64,000 nt of DNA from Ascaris suum (taxonomy: Eukaryota > Nematoda > Chromadorea > Rhabditida > Ascarididae): the NCBI GenBank assembly GCA_013433145.1, contig CM024171.1:5842565-5906564 (forward strand), given 5' to 3'. The position numbers were made by a program, and so were the translations under genes. The notes under the pieces were generated by a model. It did not search any database. It had not been told where the DNA came from and worked only from the letters and a program-made list of their open reading frames with translations. Within the stretch, counting starts at the first letter, position 1; every line of letters begins with the position of its first letter. Below, in pieces: positions 1 to 13,889 of this stretch.

Positions 1-2420
1 ACAGCAGCACGTGACCACCGTTCAGTAGTGCCAACAAAACGATGGTAAAAATCACGTGCCTTCTACTGAGATTACTTCAGAAATTTACCTCTATCACCGA
101 ATGGCGTTTGGGTTGGGGGGGGGGGGGGAGGGGAAGGTATGGGTAGAGGACGGAGAAATAAATTTTAATCTATACAACAATACTGTTATGCAAGCGGTTG
201 ATACTTATGTCGTCACAGCTTAGTGAAGAGTAGACAAACGAACAAACCTAATTCATAAGCGGAAATCTCAGAGAAAAAAAGTATAGAAATAATAATAACT
301 GAAAAATACTGCGTAGTCTGATTTGAAACTAGTCTTATGTAAAGATATGCTAAAGAACTAAAGCATTACTTCCATTAAAGGCAACCGAGAAATGCATGAT
401 GAAAGACGGCTACAACATCAACAAGAACTAAGAAATTCTGAATTGATCGATGATAACAATAATAATAAGCACTTCATCGGAAGAGAAATCTCCTCAGCTG
501 TAACCATTTCGTCTGTTTAAGGGAATACAAGATAGTTGGTTGATTAGATTTCAATAGATGGACTTAACATTCGTATAAAATTCTCAGAATCTAAAGTAAA
601 GTAAAAGTAACTCTTGGATAACGCTCGGGTCGCGATGAAGATTGAGGAAGTACAAAAATTTTCATGAACTTAAAACGAAACACAAATAAAAATGAGGAAA
701 ACGGATTAGAATTTCCTTGTTGAAAATGTAGCTGGTTTCCAACAGATATGTGGTGGATTGATGATCGATAGCGACGAATGCCACCTGAAGATAGGACGGA
801 GTAACGAAGCTATTCCATCTACACCTATATCTTCGTATTGCCAACACCTCGATATGCTGCTCTCATTTCTGAACACCTATGCAAACACTTCTGCACATTT
901 GATGTTCCGCTTCGATAAAAAAAGACATTCACACTAAATGCATTTCCAATATCGCATCGTAAATTCTCTCAACTCCTACATCGAATATCAGCAGCTTCTC
1001 GTTGACGAGAGTATTGAAATGACTGCGGAAAATGCTCTACATTTCACGACGTCATAATAAATGAAAAAGGTGCGGAATCTGATATGAAGTATGATGACGC
1101 CAGCAACAGCATAAATCTCTGGAATCTAGTACATTTACGGAACATTAAAAGTAGCCCTTATGGAGCCAATATTGTCGAGCGTCGATACGAAGGCCTACTA
1201 AAATGGAGTTGGCAACAACTAAGCTCCACAAGAACGAAAGGAGAAAAAGTGCCCATCGCATATATTCGCCTACCATTTGTATTCATACATAAGCGTTGTT
1301 CAGTTCATCTCCTCTAAATTTCGTTGCGATCCGGCAAATTTGCTCACGAAAGCACATTCTGGTGAGCACATTTCTGCGTACATGTACATCTGCTTGTGTC
1401 TGTCTGCAGTTTGATAGTTTCAACTCGTGTGTCACTGAATGCAACGCCAAGAATTTTTGTGAGTGCGATGTGCATTACTCGGTTAGTCATTAACGTGCTA
1501 ACAACATCGAACGGAGTTATAGGTATCTGAAAGAGTCGGAAATTTTGTATGCATTCTATATTGGTCAAATATTTATTATATTTATTCTACGCCGGGTTGC
1601 CTGAAAAAAGAACCATTTTATAGATTTGTCGAGTTAAGATCGGATCAATTGAAACTTAACCTGTTATTATTCACACCCAATTTTGTTGGTAATTTGTGAA
1701 AATGGTCGGTCAGACGGGTAGTGCATAAGATGCCAGCTCCCTCTATAACACATTCGATTCCCCTTTTGTGCATTACAAAATAAGCCGATATTTCCAAAAA
1801 AAAAACCACACGATTACAGAAAAAAATCAAAAATTCCACCAATTTTGCAAATTTTATAGTCTTCGCAAAAATTAATGAAATTTTAAGAGAATGAATAAAA
1901 GAGTGCTTTTAAAAGAGCAAAAAAAAAAAACGATTCATCCGAACTAACAATGACGTGAGGATTTTCCCTAACTCATCTGAAAACATTGTTAACTGTTTTT
2001 TCAACGTCTGAGAAGCTCTATGCAAAGAGATCTGTTTAGAAGGAAATGATGTGTTTCTATTATTCGCTAAATTTGACGCTCATAACGAAAACACTCTCAT
2101 ATTTGCTTTAGTCATTTTGCGCGCACAATACAGTGCAAACTATGATTTATTCTATAAAAAATCACTAATATGAAAAAATATCGACGGAAAGAACTATCGA
2201 ATTTCAAAATCAAATGTTTGAGACTTATTGAGTGCCGAAAATGAGCATTGAAATACGGTTGATTCTTGCTGAACATTGCAATTTTTCCGTTTGCGTAATA
2301 TTTATCACGAATGTTATTCGCTATTGAAAAATGAAGAGAAGTGCATTCTTAGCGAAGTGAACGCAAAAGTGCCCTTTTCAATTAGCTTATTATTTGTTTC
2401 GAATGAAAGTTTCAAATATC
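1..2420. other. Gene-poor stretch, no gene seen
   Basis: I see no convincing exon here. The only distinct feature is a long G tract near 115-128. The short open frames have AT-rich, unstructured translations and no flanking splice signals. Confidence 0.5.
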
Positions 2421-2658
2421 TTCCACCGAGTTCCTTCCTAGGTTAGCAAAATCAATCCCACCGATTCCTTTTTTGGGTAGCAAAGTCAATTTCATCGATT
2501 CCCCTTGGGTCATTAGAGCCAATTCCATCGATTCCTTCTTAAATAATAAAGCCAATTTCGTCGACTTTATTCTTATGTTATTTAAGCCAATTTCATCGAT
2601 TCCTTCTCAGTTTAGCAAGGTTAGTTCCGCGGATTCCTTCTTATATCATGAAAATCAA
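2421..2658. repeat. Degenerate minisatellite, about 34-bp unit
   Basis: About seven imperfect head-to-tail units of 33-35 bp. Each has a core like TTTCATCGATTCCTTCTT followed by a TTAGCAAAGTCAA-like end. Unit starts read by eye are near 2421, 2456, 2490, 2523, 2556, 2591 and 2624. The divergence between units suggests an old array. The short frames across it come from the repeat and are not genes. Confidence 0.75.
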
Positions 2659-2794
2659 CGACCTGTTACAAGAATCCTGTAGATACATATGCGGTTCAAC
2701 AGCGACGAATTTACTTGACGCTTTTCTTTCAATGTTTGTTTCATTCTCTTTGAAGACAATACAATTAAATGGTCGCATAAGGGATGCGTTCATT

Positions 2795-3115
2795 AAACAG
2801 ATCTCATATAAGGTTCATCGATTGCAATATCAACAGTAAATCGATCATAACTTTCACATGGGGCTCATCTCTCCGGCAGATCAATTTAAACGCTGAAATA
2901 AGACCCACTTATCACACGGATCGACTTTAATGTTGACATAAGGTCCACCTATAAAACTGACCGATTTTGCGATGAACAATGAGACTCACCTATACGGCGG
3001 ATAGACTTCAACATTCACACAGGAGGAACCCATTGGTCGGATCGATTTTTTGCGTGCACATAGAGCTCATCTATGGGATGGTTCGATTTTAAACGTTGAA
3101 CAAGCATAAGAAATT
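2795..3115. repeat. Second degenerate tandem repeat, about 41-bp unit
   Basis: About six to eight poorly conserved units of roughly 40-43 bp. Each alternates a CGGATCGATTTTA-like segment with an ACATAAGGCTCACCTAT-like segment. The array lies almost directly after the 34-bp array and has a different unit, although both contain an ATCGATT core. Confidence 0.6.
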
Positions 3116-6100
3116 CAACAGAATTAGCAGCAACGCACGTGCAGTGGGTCATAAATGTGTGAGAGAACGCTTCGCTGTACGATGCCTTTAATCACGCTGA
3201 CTGCCCCCCACCCCCCTCCCCCCATATTTCGCATAACTTGCATTGGCTTCCTCTGCAGTAAATACTTAAACAGCATTGCATCATCCTACTCGATCACTCA
3301 ACATTTCAACTAGTAATTGCTAGCAAATAATGTCAGTTAAACCTCTTTTGATTACCTCCCAAGTGATACCGTCGAACTGCATCTGATGAAGGCCACATTA
3401 ATTGTGAAACGACACACTGATACGTCTTTGACGAGATTTTCGGGCGGATATTTCTACATTCAAGGTATTTAAAGCAACAACGTCCTGACACTCGTGAGCG
3501 AAAGAGGTGAGGGGGGGAGGGGAGGAGGAATATTGGTCTTGAGAGCACGGTATTTTCATATTATCCCTTTGATAAAGGTACAAACCGCTGATTAAAATAC
3601 TTTGAAAAAATTTCCCCCATCATGCTTAACGAGAGTGTTGTAAGCACGTAACTCCCCCTCGCCTCCTCTTCTATAGGCCAATTGTGCGACGATGTCGGTA
3701 GTTTCGTCTAACGCTACTCATTAAGAACATAATACGATTAAAAATTTGGATAGCAATAAGATTTTATAAAGCTTTAACGAAGGTTCTTCGGGAATCCAAT
3801 CAAAATATTTCATGAAGAAAAATCCGAAAATTTTGATTATTAAACAATAATTGTTTATGTTATTTTCGTATGCCTCGGTCAACATTAATGACCAGTGTCC
3901 ACTCAATTCAATGATTTCTCACATACGAAGTCCATTTGAGGGAATTTATTTCGATAACAGATTGAAAATGTTCACAAAATTTAAATAATCAGCGACGCTC
4001 AAATCGGACTTAAGGAAATACGAGAATGTAAGCGGAATGAAGTTGGGCAACGGAAAGCGATGCAAGGTTAGTGAAGGAAGACCAAACAATGGACCTAGTA
4101 AGCCCTAAGAGGCGAACCATGATGCCCTATTGCTCGATACTATCAAAGTAAATGATAAGGAACAAAGAAGTAATAACGACGCAATACTGACACAAACTTC
4201 GCACTCATAATGTTCTAAACGAGAGCACAAAATTCACTACGAAGCGTCTCCAACAAAATACCCATCCTCAACGGTTATGAAAAACCCCTAAAATATGATA
4301 TTTAAACTAGCTCAACTTGTAAAACTTAGCATTCACTACACAATCGATCTAAACAGATATATCTCTATGCGTGAGTTTGCAGCCTTATTCCAATATTATT
4401 AACAAAAAGGTCTTGTCGAGCCTACAAAACTTTTCATCGATAAGAAACGACAGAAGAAACAAAAAACGTCAAACGTGACGAAAACATGAATAATGAACAT
4501 TGCATTTTACTATATTCTGAAAATATTCGCCCTTTATACTGTAATTAGTAATCAATCGGCAACAGATATCTGTCTTTACAAAATATAATTAGAAAATAAG
4601 AAAATATTGGAATATGACGTAAATTCAATAAGAAAACAGTTACTCGACTACTTCGTCGATACAGAGAATTGAATAAGTGGATATTATAGTTGAAGAATCG
4701 ACAATACGATATGCAATGAACGGAGAGCTGGAAGAACAAGTTTAGGAAATGGTACTTTAGGAGGTCGTATGTACGACACACATCGGTTTGCACGGAGCCC
4801 TATCGGAGGCTGGCGACGGCGCTAAGTACGAATCACGTCCCCATTTCTTCTTCTTAGATGCACATTCGAAATCTTCCATCTACTTCATGAAGCAAAAAAA
4901 ACCATTCAAAAACATGAGCTTGAATTCATGAAATTTTACCCAAAAGGAAACGCTGTAATCGACGAATCAGCTGTTACTTCTAAGTACTAATGTATGTGTC
5001 TGTCTGCCTTCCTGCATTTCTATCTGTCACAATCAGTTGGTGTTTACCGGTCCAGTCGCCAGCCTGACTACCAGCACAACAAAAATGCTCGTGTATTATT
5101 AAATGCATCAAGCTGGTTGATGCATTTAATTTGCATCCACTATACTGGTCACTGAATGTGTTGTTAATGCAGTTAGTGAGCAACAAAAAAGTGCACTTTG
5201 GTAATCCGCTACAGCTTCCGCGAATTGCTCAATTCGTCAATGCTCTGAAGAGAACATTTCCGGATTCAATCAACTGAAAGAAGCCGTTTCTGCTGCCTAT
5301 TGTATTACTCGGATGCTCTTTGAGGTTAAAATTTACCACGAAGTAACAAAAAAACTGTCCCTCTTGCCGTTTACGGATATATAATGATGCCTTCACCACG
5401 TGAGAGCAGAAAAGTGTATTTAATGTAACATACGCGAGGTTGTTGCATGTACGAGTCCAATGTATGTTAATTCGACCGATGCGCTTCTACAATTCTCAGT
5501 GGTGTTCGACTGAGGTGAATTAATCTGAGAGATAAATGACGTTCAACAACACTCTGTGAATACATGCAATAAAAAGGTTAAAGGGGGGCACGATGGTAAA
5601 ACAAAAGAATTTAGTAAACAGAGTAACACACAAACTGGCACAACGTTCATCAGAAATTATGTCACTATCACATGCCCTCGAAAATCGTACCATAACATAC
5701 ACACACAAACCATCATTTAACGACCACCCATCACCGCACCGTATCCATCAGGCTCATATGCTCAATTTCCAGATGGGAAGAGGAACTCGTTTTATAGAGC
5801 AATCACTTCTTAAGAACGGGATATTGTGCGGTGGATTTAGCTAGAGTTTCGAATCAACATTGGCTTAGTTGAAAACATCATACAAACTGGAATAAAATAC
5901 CACATTCTATGAAGGTATAGATGGAATGTGTGAATGATTACTGTCATTACTTTCTTAACCAATCTTCATTTTGGCAGTTTAATAGGGGGAAAACTTTCTA
6001 CCTTTCGTCAACCCTCTTTCTTTCCGTCTTGCAAACAACCTTGATTCCTACCTTCTATCAGTTGCATCCGCAAAATAATCCACCTCGGAACCAACACCAT

Positions 6101-7290
6101 TCAAAACTTCACTAGAGATAAATACGGAAGCAAATTAAACTAAGGGCTCTCGATCATGGTACTAGCGACATTTCCAAAGGAACTTATTTCGATTCAGATT
6201 TCAGATGCTCATAGGAATCAAGACTTTAAGACATACTGAAGTGAATAGAGAAGGACGTTTAAAAAAATGTTCGTCAAGCATGTATATGCAACAACCAAGC
6301 ATAACTAAGATCGACCAATGTAAAAAAAAACTAGTATTATATGCAAATATATGAGAACATTTGAATGCAAAATTAACTTCGATGAAGGTAAACGAGGCAA
6401 TAGGCGAACCAGATAACAGCGAAAGAAGAAGCGATGGGAGCACGCCGGCTGTATCTTGTGTTAAACTAACTTCGCTATGCCGCAGAAAGTAAAGCGGACG
6501 ACGCTTACAGCTTTCGCAAACAATTGTGCGTCGAGGCGCACTCCCCTCTGACCACCTGCCAGCAATTTACTCGTTCAGCTATCGCCCTTATTCACCAATA
6601 GTTAAACGTTACGCTTTCTATTATTTATTTACAGCAAGCACATTCACTCGATTTCTTTATTACTCCCTTCAAGGCACTCAGTGGGATTAAGCATCCTAAG
6701 TGATACCTTAATTTATGACGGAAGGGGTCTCATAAGAAGTGCACTTAAATATATACAGCCTTACAATGTCAAGAGTAAAATTTCCCCCACTTTTTCCTAT
6801 ATAGAAAGGGGGAGGAGTCTTCCATCCCCGATTTAACTCCTTGACAATACCTCGGATTAAGGTCTCTTCTCTACGACTGTTGAAGACGCCAAAACTGCAT
6901 ACACAATCAGCAGCTAATTGTCACTTGAGAAGAATGTGTTGCAAAAATATCACAAAATTGTTGTATAAATTGAAATCATCGTGCAAAAGCAATTGCGTAC
7001 GTTTACAAAGTGGTCCATTTCAACGACAGGAAGTAGTAGTTGAAAGAATCCTCACTTAAACACATTAGAATGTGAAATAAACCATTAAACGCAAAAGATG
7101 ATTGCATCGAATTATCTACAATGAGGTTTCAGCACTCATTTGCACACGGGCTGCATCGTGCGGAAAAATTGATCGAAGAAAATACATTTTCTCAACGCTT
7201 CTCTTCGTTAGTTGAAACAAAAAGTCGAAACATTGTAGTATTGAAGCACCACACAGTTACACCTTTTTCACTGGAGATAACTTGGCGACC
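3116..7290. other. Gene-poor stretch, no gene seen
   Basis: I find no supported exon. Local features are a C-rich tract near 3206-3222 and a perfect inverted repeat at 5098-5130, listed separately. Open frames here are short and AT-biased. Confidence 0.45.
5098..5130. repeat. Perfect inverted repeat (14-bp arms)
   Basis: The arm ATTAAATGCATCAA is followed by a GCTGG spacer and then the exact reverse complement TTGATGCATTTAAT. It could form a hairpin or cruciform. No other evidence gives it a function. Confidence 0.6.
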
Positions 7291-7295
7291 AATCC

Positions 7296-7400
7296 ACTTG
7301 ATCAGCTTCCTGGATAGTTAGCTTTATCAGCGTCCTGAATTCGTCAGCTTGATGACCTTCTTGGGTCGCGTTGTTTGATCAATATATTGGATCAACGAGC
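7296..7400. repeat. Short degenerate tandem repeat, about 26 bp
   Basis: Four imperfect units of about 26-28 bp begin near 7296, 7322, 7348 and 7374. The shared core resembles CTTGATCAGCTTCCTGGA. Similarity between units is weak, so this is tentative. Confidence 0.4.
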
Positions 7401-8950
7401 GCAAGCTGCTTCAATCAAAATCAGCTAATGAAAAGTCGATGAATTCTGAATCACTTAGATGGAAAAGCTTAGAAAAAGTTTCATTTTCATCTGTGTAATA
7501 AGCAATTAATGCGGCTATGCCTATTCTGATATAAAAACAGGGTGAGCGTCAGTAAGAGTTAGGGCTAGCCACATATGAAGACTTCTTGGTGCCTCCGATC
7601 CAATGTTTTATCTTTCAACCAATAGAAACGCTCCAAAAAGCACAACGCTCACATGGCTATTCGGTTACAATAACTGACGGGAATTTATGAAAAGCAGAGT
7701 TAGTAGTGGTGAGCAATGATAAACAACTTCGGAATCACACTCCCCTAAAAGCAGTTAAAAGGAATTAAACTAGGTGGTCACTCATTCTTTGCTAATTAGT
7801 GAATACGAGTAGGCGAATATGCAAATAAATATTGAAGTTATAAGACAGCATGAGGAATGGTGACGATTGAAAATGGGGCATTTCGGGTATTGCAATAAGT
7901 TGAAGCGATGATTGTCTCGGAGGGCAGGAATGCAGTGCAAGATGCACGGTACAACAAGGCACGCCAACACCCAACAACAAGGAATAGGCGTATGCGTTAC
8001 TTGCCAACCAACGCACTCACTCAGACTGTCGATGCGCAGATGCAAAGCTCTTGCTGGGGGATGTGTGCTGTCATAGAGAACACGCGGAGAATAGAGTGCA
8101 TGGACGCGAATCGAACCAACAAAAACTATGGACACCCCGAAGCGGGAACATACAGATGGGTTGTTGGTGTGCTATACCACTGAGGTGTGCAGTATACGTT
8201 CTCTAACCAGCGGAAACCTTCAGCTGGTACTTCATTATCAAAGCAGCGTCAAGGTCCCCCTGTCGGTGCTAAGGGCCCTTTTTAGAACGATGATGATATT
8301 CCATCAACGGTTATGCAGCTACTTTTGCCATAATCTACTTCAGAAAATACCCTCTATGCGATTTCGTACCACTGGGTAAGTACCGTCGTATTTTACAATC
8401 ACCCTTCCTTGAATTAACCGCATAAGCGCTTTACAATATATAAATGAACAAATATTTTCCAACGGAAGATAGACGATCGAATATTGTATATTGAATAAAT
8501 TTAATCAGGTGCAGATGTATAACATTGTTCAGATTCCTAGACGGATACGTCAACTCATAGGTAAAAGAGATGAATGCTCTCCTTTCCATAGAATGTACTT
8601 TATACACGGCCACAATCCTTTTGTACTTAAATGAACTGGAAGGATTTAATGTGGAAAGTTTAGAAAAAAACACCTCATTTCATAACGGTTCCGATCCCGT
8701 CGATGAATAAATTTTCCACTCTAGCTTACTATCAACTCGGACTCGACTTACTAAGCAGTGTATAGCTAAGCACAATTCAATTTAACCATAGGTATAGCTT
8801 TTTGCATAATCACAACCTTCACTCTTCCGTGTTCGCTGGACTTGATGACTGTTAAAAGATACATCGAAAGTAAGCCTATTTTTGAAATAATCCAACCTAG
8901 TCGCACCACATCTGAAAATCATTTTGCATGCTATCACTATTGCTTAGCGA
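7401..8950. other. No supported gene; one GC-richer patch
   Basis: A GC-richer patch at about 7,900-8,180 is open in one frame on each strand, but neither translation looks like a protein family and no clear splice pair frames it. It may be decayed coding sequence or chance. Confidence 0.35.
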
Positions 8951-8954
8951 GTGA

Positions 8955-9080
8955 AAGCACGTGTACTGCTTCCCTGTACACGTATACGTATTTACTGGAC
9001 ATGTAATTCCGTGTTTTCTTTTTTGTATAAATAAAGATTATTATTATTAGTTATTATTATTATTGTTACTATTATTATTG
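8955..9080 (+). mobile_element. Possible retroposon 3' end with ATT-rich tail
   Basis: The segment holds an 8-bp inverted repeat (ACGTGTAC / GTACACGT), then a T-rich stretch, a TATAAATAAAG polyadenylation-like signal and a tail of ATT/TTA repeats. A 3' end of AATAAAG plus trinucleotide tail is typical of non-LTR retroposons and SINEs, but no coding remnant and no target-site duplication could be confirmed. Confidence 0.35.
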
Positions 9081-12000
9081 TTACACTGCAAAATATGGTA
9101 GGAAGTAAGTAACAGACATTAGCTGTATTAATTAAAAATGTACAATTATTTAAAGAAGATAATTTTTTAAAACATAACAAAGCAATCTTAAAGAATTAGA
9201 TAATAGTAAAATAATAGCTAGCTAGGCAACCGGTATGAAAGAAAGAAGAGGGCATAACAGCGGTGTCATCCCGTGAATGGGCGAGTGTATCGTGCACGTG
9301 ACAAAGTAGATGCGATTGTTTTGAGGTTGAAAACTGCATCTCACAATTGCACACACATTTCACTGAACGGATATCAGGAGAAAGTTGAACCTCGTACTTT
9401 GAAGCATTCATGAAATATCTGCTCAGAAATTCTTGATTTTACTGTCACCTCAAATACAGGAAAAGTTGGTATTTCCGATTAACGCCTCGTGGATTTTTTT
9501 TTTTTTTTGAATTCATTGCCCTTTAATCGGAAAACGAAGTAAAATTTGAATAAAAAAAGAAAATGGATATGAAAAGAAAAGTAAAATATTTTTCGGAATA
9601 GGAACAAGAAGTAGGAAGCTATGGCAGTTGTGCTATGGAGAAAAAATACCTTTACTCTTCAACTGCACTGGACTGACCAACCGGTTACATGAACGGGGCA
9701 AAAAATGCGCTTACCGGCTATAAAAAAGCTGATCACGCTCACATGCTAATTTTGCCATCGGACGGTTTATTTTGGGCCAAAAAAAGTGAGTTCGAATCTT
9801 GCCGTATGAAGGAATTGGGCGTGGTGCAAACCGTTGAATCAATCAGCATTTTACATGACGTCAGAGTGCTTGTGCAAAAACTGGTGCCCGCACTGCTAGA
9901 ATGCTCCGCAAAAAAGTAAATAAAAATAAAATGGTCAACGAAATCTTCTGGCTGCACTATTCGGACGGTTCGCATCTTCCATGTAATTTTCTCTGCAAGG
10001 AATTTCAACGCTAAAATTGCTAAGAGAATTAAATTACTTAAATCTATACAAACGGATGCTGGCAAAGTTGGCGATCTGAGAGTGGGCAGAGGCGGAAGTA
10101 GGGAGCAAGGGAAACGAATGGGCATGGGGTGGCACAGAGGTACCTCAAAAGCGGCGTAATACTAGTATCAACTAAGTTAGCAATACTTTTTTCTTGGTTC
10201 CACGTCATTCGAATGAGAATGCAATACTTCTTCAGATGTTGACAAAATACTGGTGATGTTTTACCAGCCGAAATGATGAGTCTCTTCAGAAGATAAAGAA
10301 ATCCTTTAAAATTCTGAGACAATGTTGCTAAAGCAAGAAGTTTTCCAACTTATTCGAGTAAAATAATAGAAATAAGTTTATAAAGTGGTGACAAATTAAC
10401 TATGAAGTGGGGGAGGGGGATATATTAATAAATGATTACTTCGGAATTAAAAAGCAGGATTTCAAGTAATCGGCCTCAATATTGCAATATGGCGCAATTT
10501 AAGTGAACAAAACGGCAGCAATAGCAAAACTGCCTAACTAAACAAACTGAGGGGTATCGAATGTGTGGAAGAAAATCGATTCGTGACGGCCCTCTGTAAT
10601 ACTTTTCATCGACGACCCTGAAGATTTCCCCTCTTTTGCATTTAAAAGCGTTGCGGATTTCGCAGTATGCAAGGTCAGAGACGCAGTCCAAGTAATGCAC
10701 ATATCAAAAACTACTCTGCTTCTCTATTTCCCTCCACATATAACATATACACTAATCGTTTCCCTCTTTACTTATTACTGGTATTCGAACAACGAATGAC
10801 CTCAACACGGCCCCGACATATGGCTCCTCTATCACTTCTCTAATACTCCAAAAGTAGAGTACTCTCTCTGTGCAACAATGCAATCAACACTGTCTCAGTT
10901 TGCTTCCATTTATACCACCAACGGACGAAACGAAACTCGCAAATGATGCGTCATTGAAACCGTTGAATAATTCGAAGAATGAGGGGTATATTGTACGTTC
11001 ATCATTGGAAGCTCTTAGCATTTATTTTGCATCTGCACAAATAAAGTAATTAAAAATAAATGTATCACGGAAATGTTACCTCACCAAAGTCGTATTTATT
11101 AATTCGTTGACTTTTTTGATTAAAATAAGCTCGAGAATTTACTGATATTTTATGAGTAGCTGGCTAATCTAAGATGAAACATTATTTCACCAGAGTAAAA
11201 TCAACGCATTTATTTCCTTTCATTAAGCTGAAATGAATCAGGTTTGATTTTAAAATTATTTTGAACATTTTATTGATAATAAAATTGAAAAGAGATTGAT
11301 TCATTCGATAGAACTCCACGGATATGCAAATAAGCTTTGAAGCGAATAGTGTGAATGCGAATGAGAGTTGCTAAAAACAATGCTGAAAATTTAGTGAAAA
11401 TCGGGCAGAGTGCCGATTTGCCCTCTTTATTCGGTTTATTCAGAGAGCCGATAAGAGCATCATTTTATGTGAATCAAATGATTATGCAAATGGGGATGGC
11501 AACGCTTTAAACTGGTCCTCTGCATAGAACGTTTATTATTTCTTGCATTAGCGCACCCGAGACTTCTGAATTCTTTACGTGGCTCAGTGGTACAATAATG
11601 GGGAGGGGGGGGGGAAGATAGAAGATGGGGAAATTTTTTGGAGCTTCACAAAAGCGTAGAAGAAAATTAACTAGTAATGACAAGATTCTGCTAGGAAATG
11701 TAAATTTTTTGCGCTTTCCTACTGAAAAAAAAATTCAAGTTGCGTTAAAAAGTCGGTTGAAATCATAGAGACGTTTTCGTTGGTCGTTTTTGGCCCCGCG
11801 AAGGGAAGCACTAATATTCTGCACTTTCCTCTCCTCCTCAACATTCCAACTACTTCTGAGTTAAGACACCTAAGTCTTCGAAAAAGAAGTTTCCAAAACA
11901 TTTAAATTCTTTCTTCTATGAAGATCTACATATAATGCAATCGATAGCCGTCCAACCAACTAATGGAGGATGAGAATATAAAACACGCGACGGGTCGATT

Positions 12001-13520
12001 ATTGCATGCTTCAACTATCTCAGTGCTCAATAATCTGATTGCGAAAATCAGTGTGTGTATTCGTATGACCTATGCTATCGAGAATAGTATAAAGTGCAGA
12101 AAAAAGCCCTTTATGCAAGCAAGCATGATGAACACTGCAGATGAGTATATGAAAAAAAGAACGGCTCGAACAATTTGCAACGCTTCAATTTCTGCATATA
12201 GCGTGCAATAAGTTCCAATTTGATTCTAAAATACTTAAATAGAATTTATTCAGTACTTCATTTCAGGTATATACTAATGTGATGCAATGAAATGGAATAC
12301 TAATGAAATACTAATGTAATGGAATAAAGCGAACACTGAAAGTTAGTGATAAGAATGTCGACTGTGGAATTCTATGAAATGGACGAGAATGAAGGTTGCA
12401 AACGATGTACGATAATGCTGAAATCGTAAATAAATCTGGACTGCTCCTGAAAAACGAGACGCTGGATGAAGAAACTAAGTGAGGTTTCAATGATTTGTAT
12501 CCAATATAATGGGCCACTGATATGCAAACTGTTCCCTTTTAATTATTAATAATACACCTGTACTCACTTCGTATCACTATTGTGTTGGGCGCATGAACAG
12601 CTAACATTATAAAGGAATCTGGAACTGTGTCGAACTTCAGTGTCAATGAGCTCCACGTCTTCCATCAAATCTCGGAGGTTCAGCCCTCAACTTTTTGGGG
12701 AAAAAACGCTCCATATTACTTTCACGGCCCCTCGTCGGTAATTTTCAAGAGGGATAGCCCAGGTTGTTTTTTGGAAATAATGCGTATCAGGTACTCCCGC
12801 CTCTCCTACCTTTCTGCATGCACTCTGACTCCGCGCTGAATCCAACACTTCCTCATTCGGCACTGATCAATAAATAGTAGCGATATGCAAGTAAGTGCAC
12901 GCCAGTTGTTTCATATCAACACGAGCTGATATAAGGGCATGCCGTACTTAGAAACCGCTTTCAATTCGGCATAATCTCTGAAGAAAATAGTTTTGAAAAA
13001 AGCGAGAGCAGGATGCTTAATTACGACAAAAATTCATAGACTCATGGAAAAGAGCAACACGTTATTGTAACAACCAACGACAAGGTGGATGCGACTGGGT
13101 ACGCCTTGCTGCACAATCCAATGTTTTTCGCTTTCAGTGAATATGAGCAGGAAAAGCATTGCATCTTCACATGATGGAAATCATCAGCCCCTTTCACATG
13201 TGACATGAAAAACTTTTGCGGTCACTTCATCCCTAAATCCTCTCACCATAAACCACTTCAACTGACAAAAATTGCTTTAAAACTAGTACCGCGAAATTCC
13301 GAGAGTTGCGCGGATGCCAAAATTCTATGTTCATAACGTAGAGCGGCATTCTTTGCGATTACAGTGGTCCCAAATATGGAATCGAATTAGGAAATAATCT
13401 TGTTCCAGCCGGCTGAATATTTTTGCATGGATTTCATCGAAGTAACCGAACGTGTTGAACACTTGCATTTAATCAATACTAAAATAACGAATGCTTTTAA
13501 CGAAATAAAAAACCCAATTA
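9081..13520. other. Gene-poor stretch
   Basis: AT-rich, with no supported multi-exon gene. An open frame at 9689-9919 (+) has reasonable codon use and is followed by AATAAA-like motifs, but it has no recognisable product and no splice support, so it is not called. A G tract lies near 11,604. Confidence 0.4.
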
Positions 13521-13603
13521 TTTGCGCTTGCGAAATTTAATCAACTCAACTCGTCTCTCTGAGCAGATATTTTGTGCAAGATTTGGGAAATTCTTGATGC
13601 TTT

Positions 13604-13885
13604 CATTCCTCCCAAAGGGTATTTTGTTCCAACTTCATTCCTCCCAAGAGGCACTTTGTTCCAACTTCATTCCTCCCAAGAGGCACTTTGTTCCAACTTC
13701 ATTCCTCCCAAGGAGCACTTTGTTCCAACTTCATTCCTCCCAAGAGGCACTCTGTTCCAACTTCATTCCTCCCAAGAGGCACTTTGTTCCAACTTCATTC
13801 CTCCCAAGAGGCACTTTGTTCCAACTTCATTCCTCCCAAAAGCACTCTTTTCCAACTTCATTCCTCACAATAGCTTCTCTATTCC
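13604..13885. repeat. 32-bp minisatellite, about nine copies
   Basis: Near-perfect tandem copies of a 32-bp unit beginning CATTCCTCCCAAGAGGCAC. Starts are at 13604, 13636, 13668, 13700, 13732, 13764, 13796, 13828 and 13859, so the period is exactly 32 except for the last step of 31. Because 32 is not a multiple of three, any reading frame passes through all three phases every 96 bp. All three plus frames are open and encode the same 32-residue cycle, so the overlapping open frames are a repeat artefact. Confidence 0.92.
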
Positions 13886-13889
13886 ACAG

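Noticed and set aside
9730..9815. tRNA-like T loop (GAGTTCGAATCTTGCC)
   Set aside because: The T stem does not pair and no cloverleaf could be drawn.
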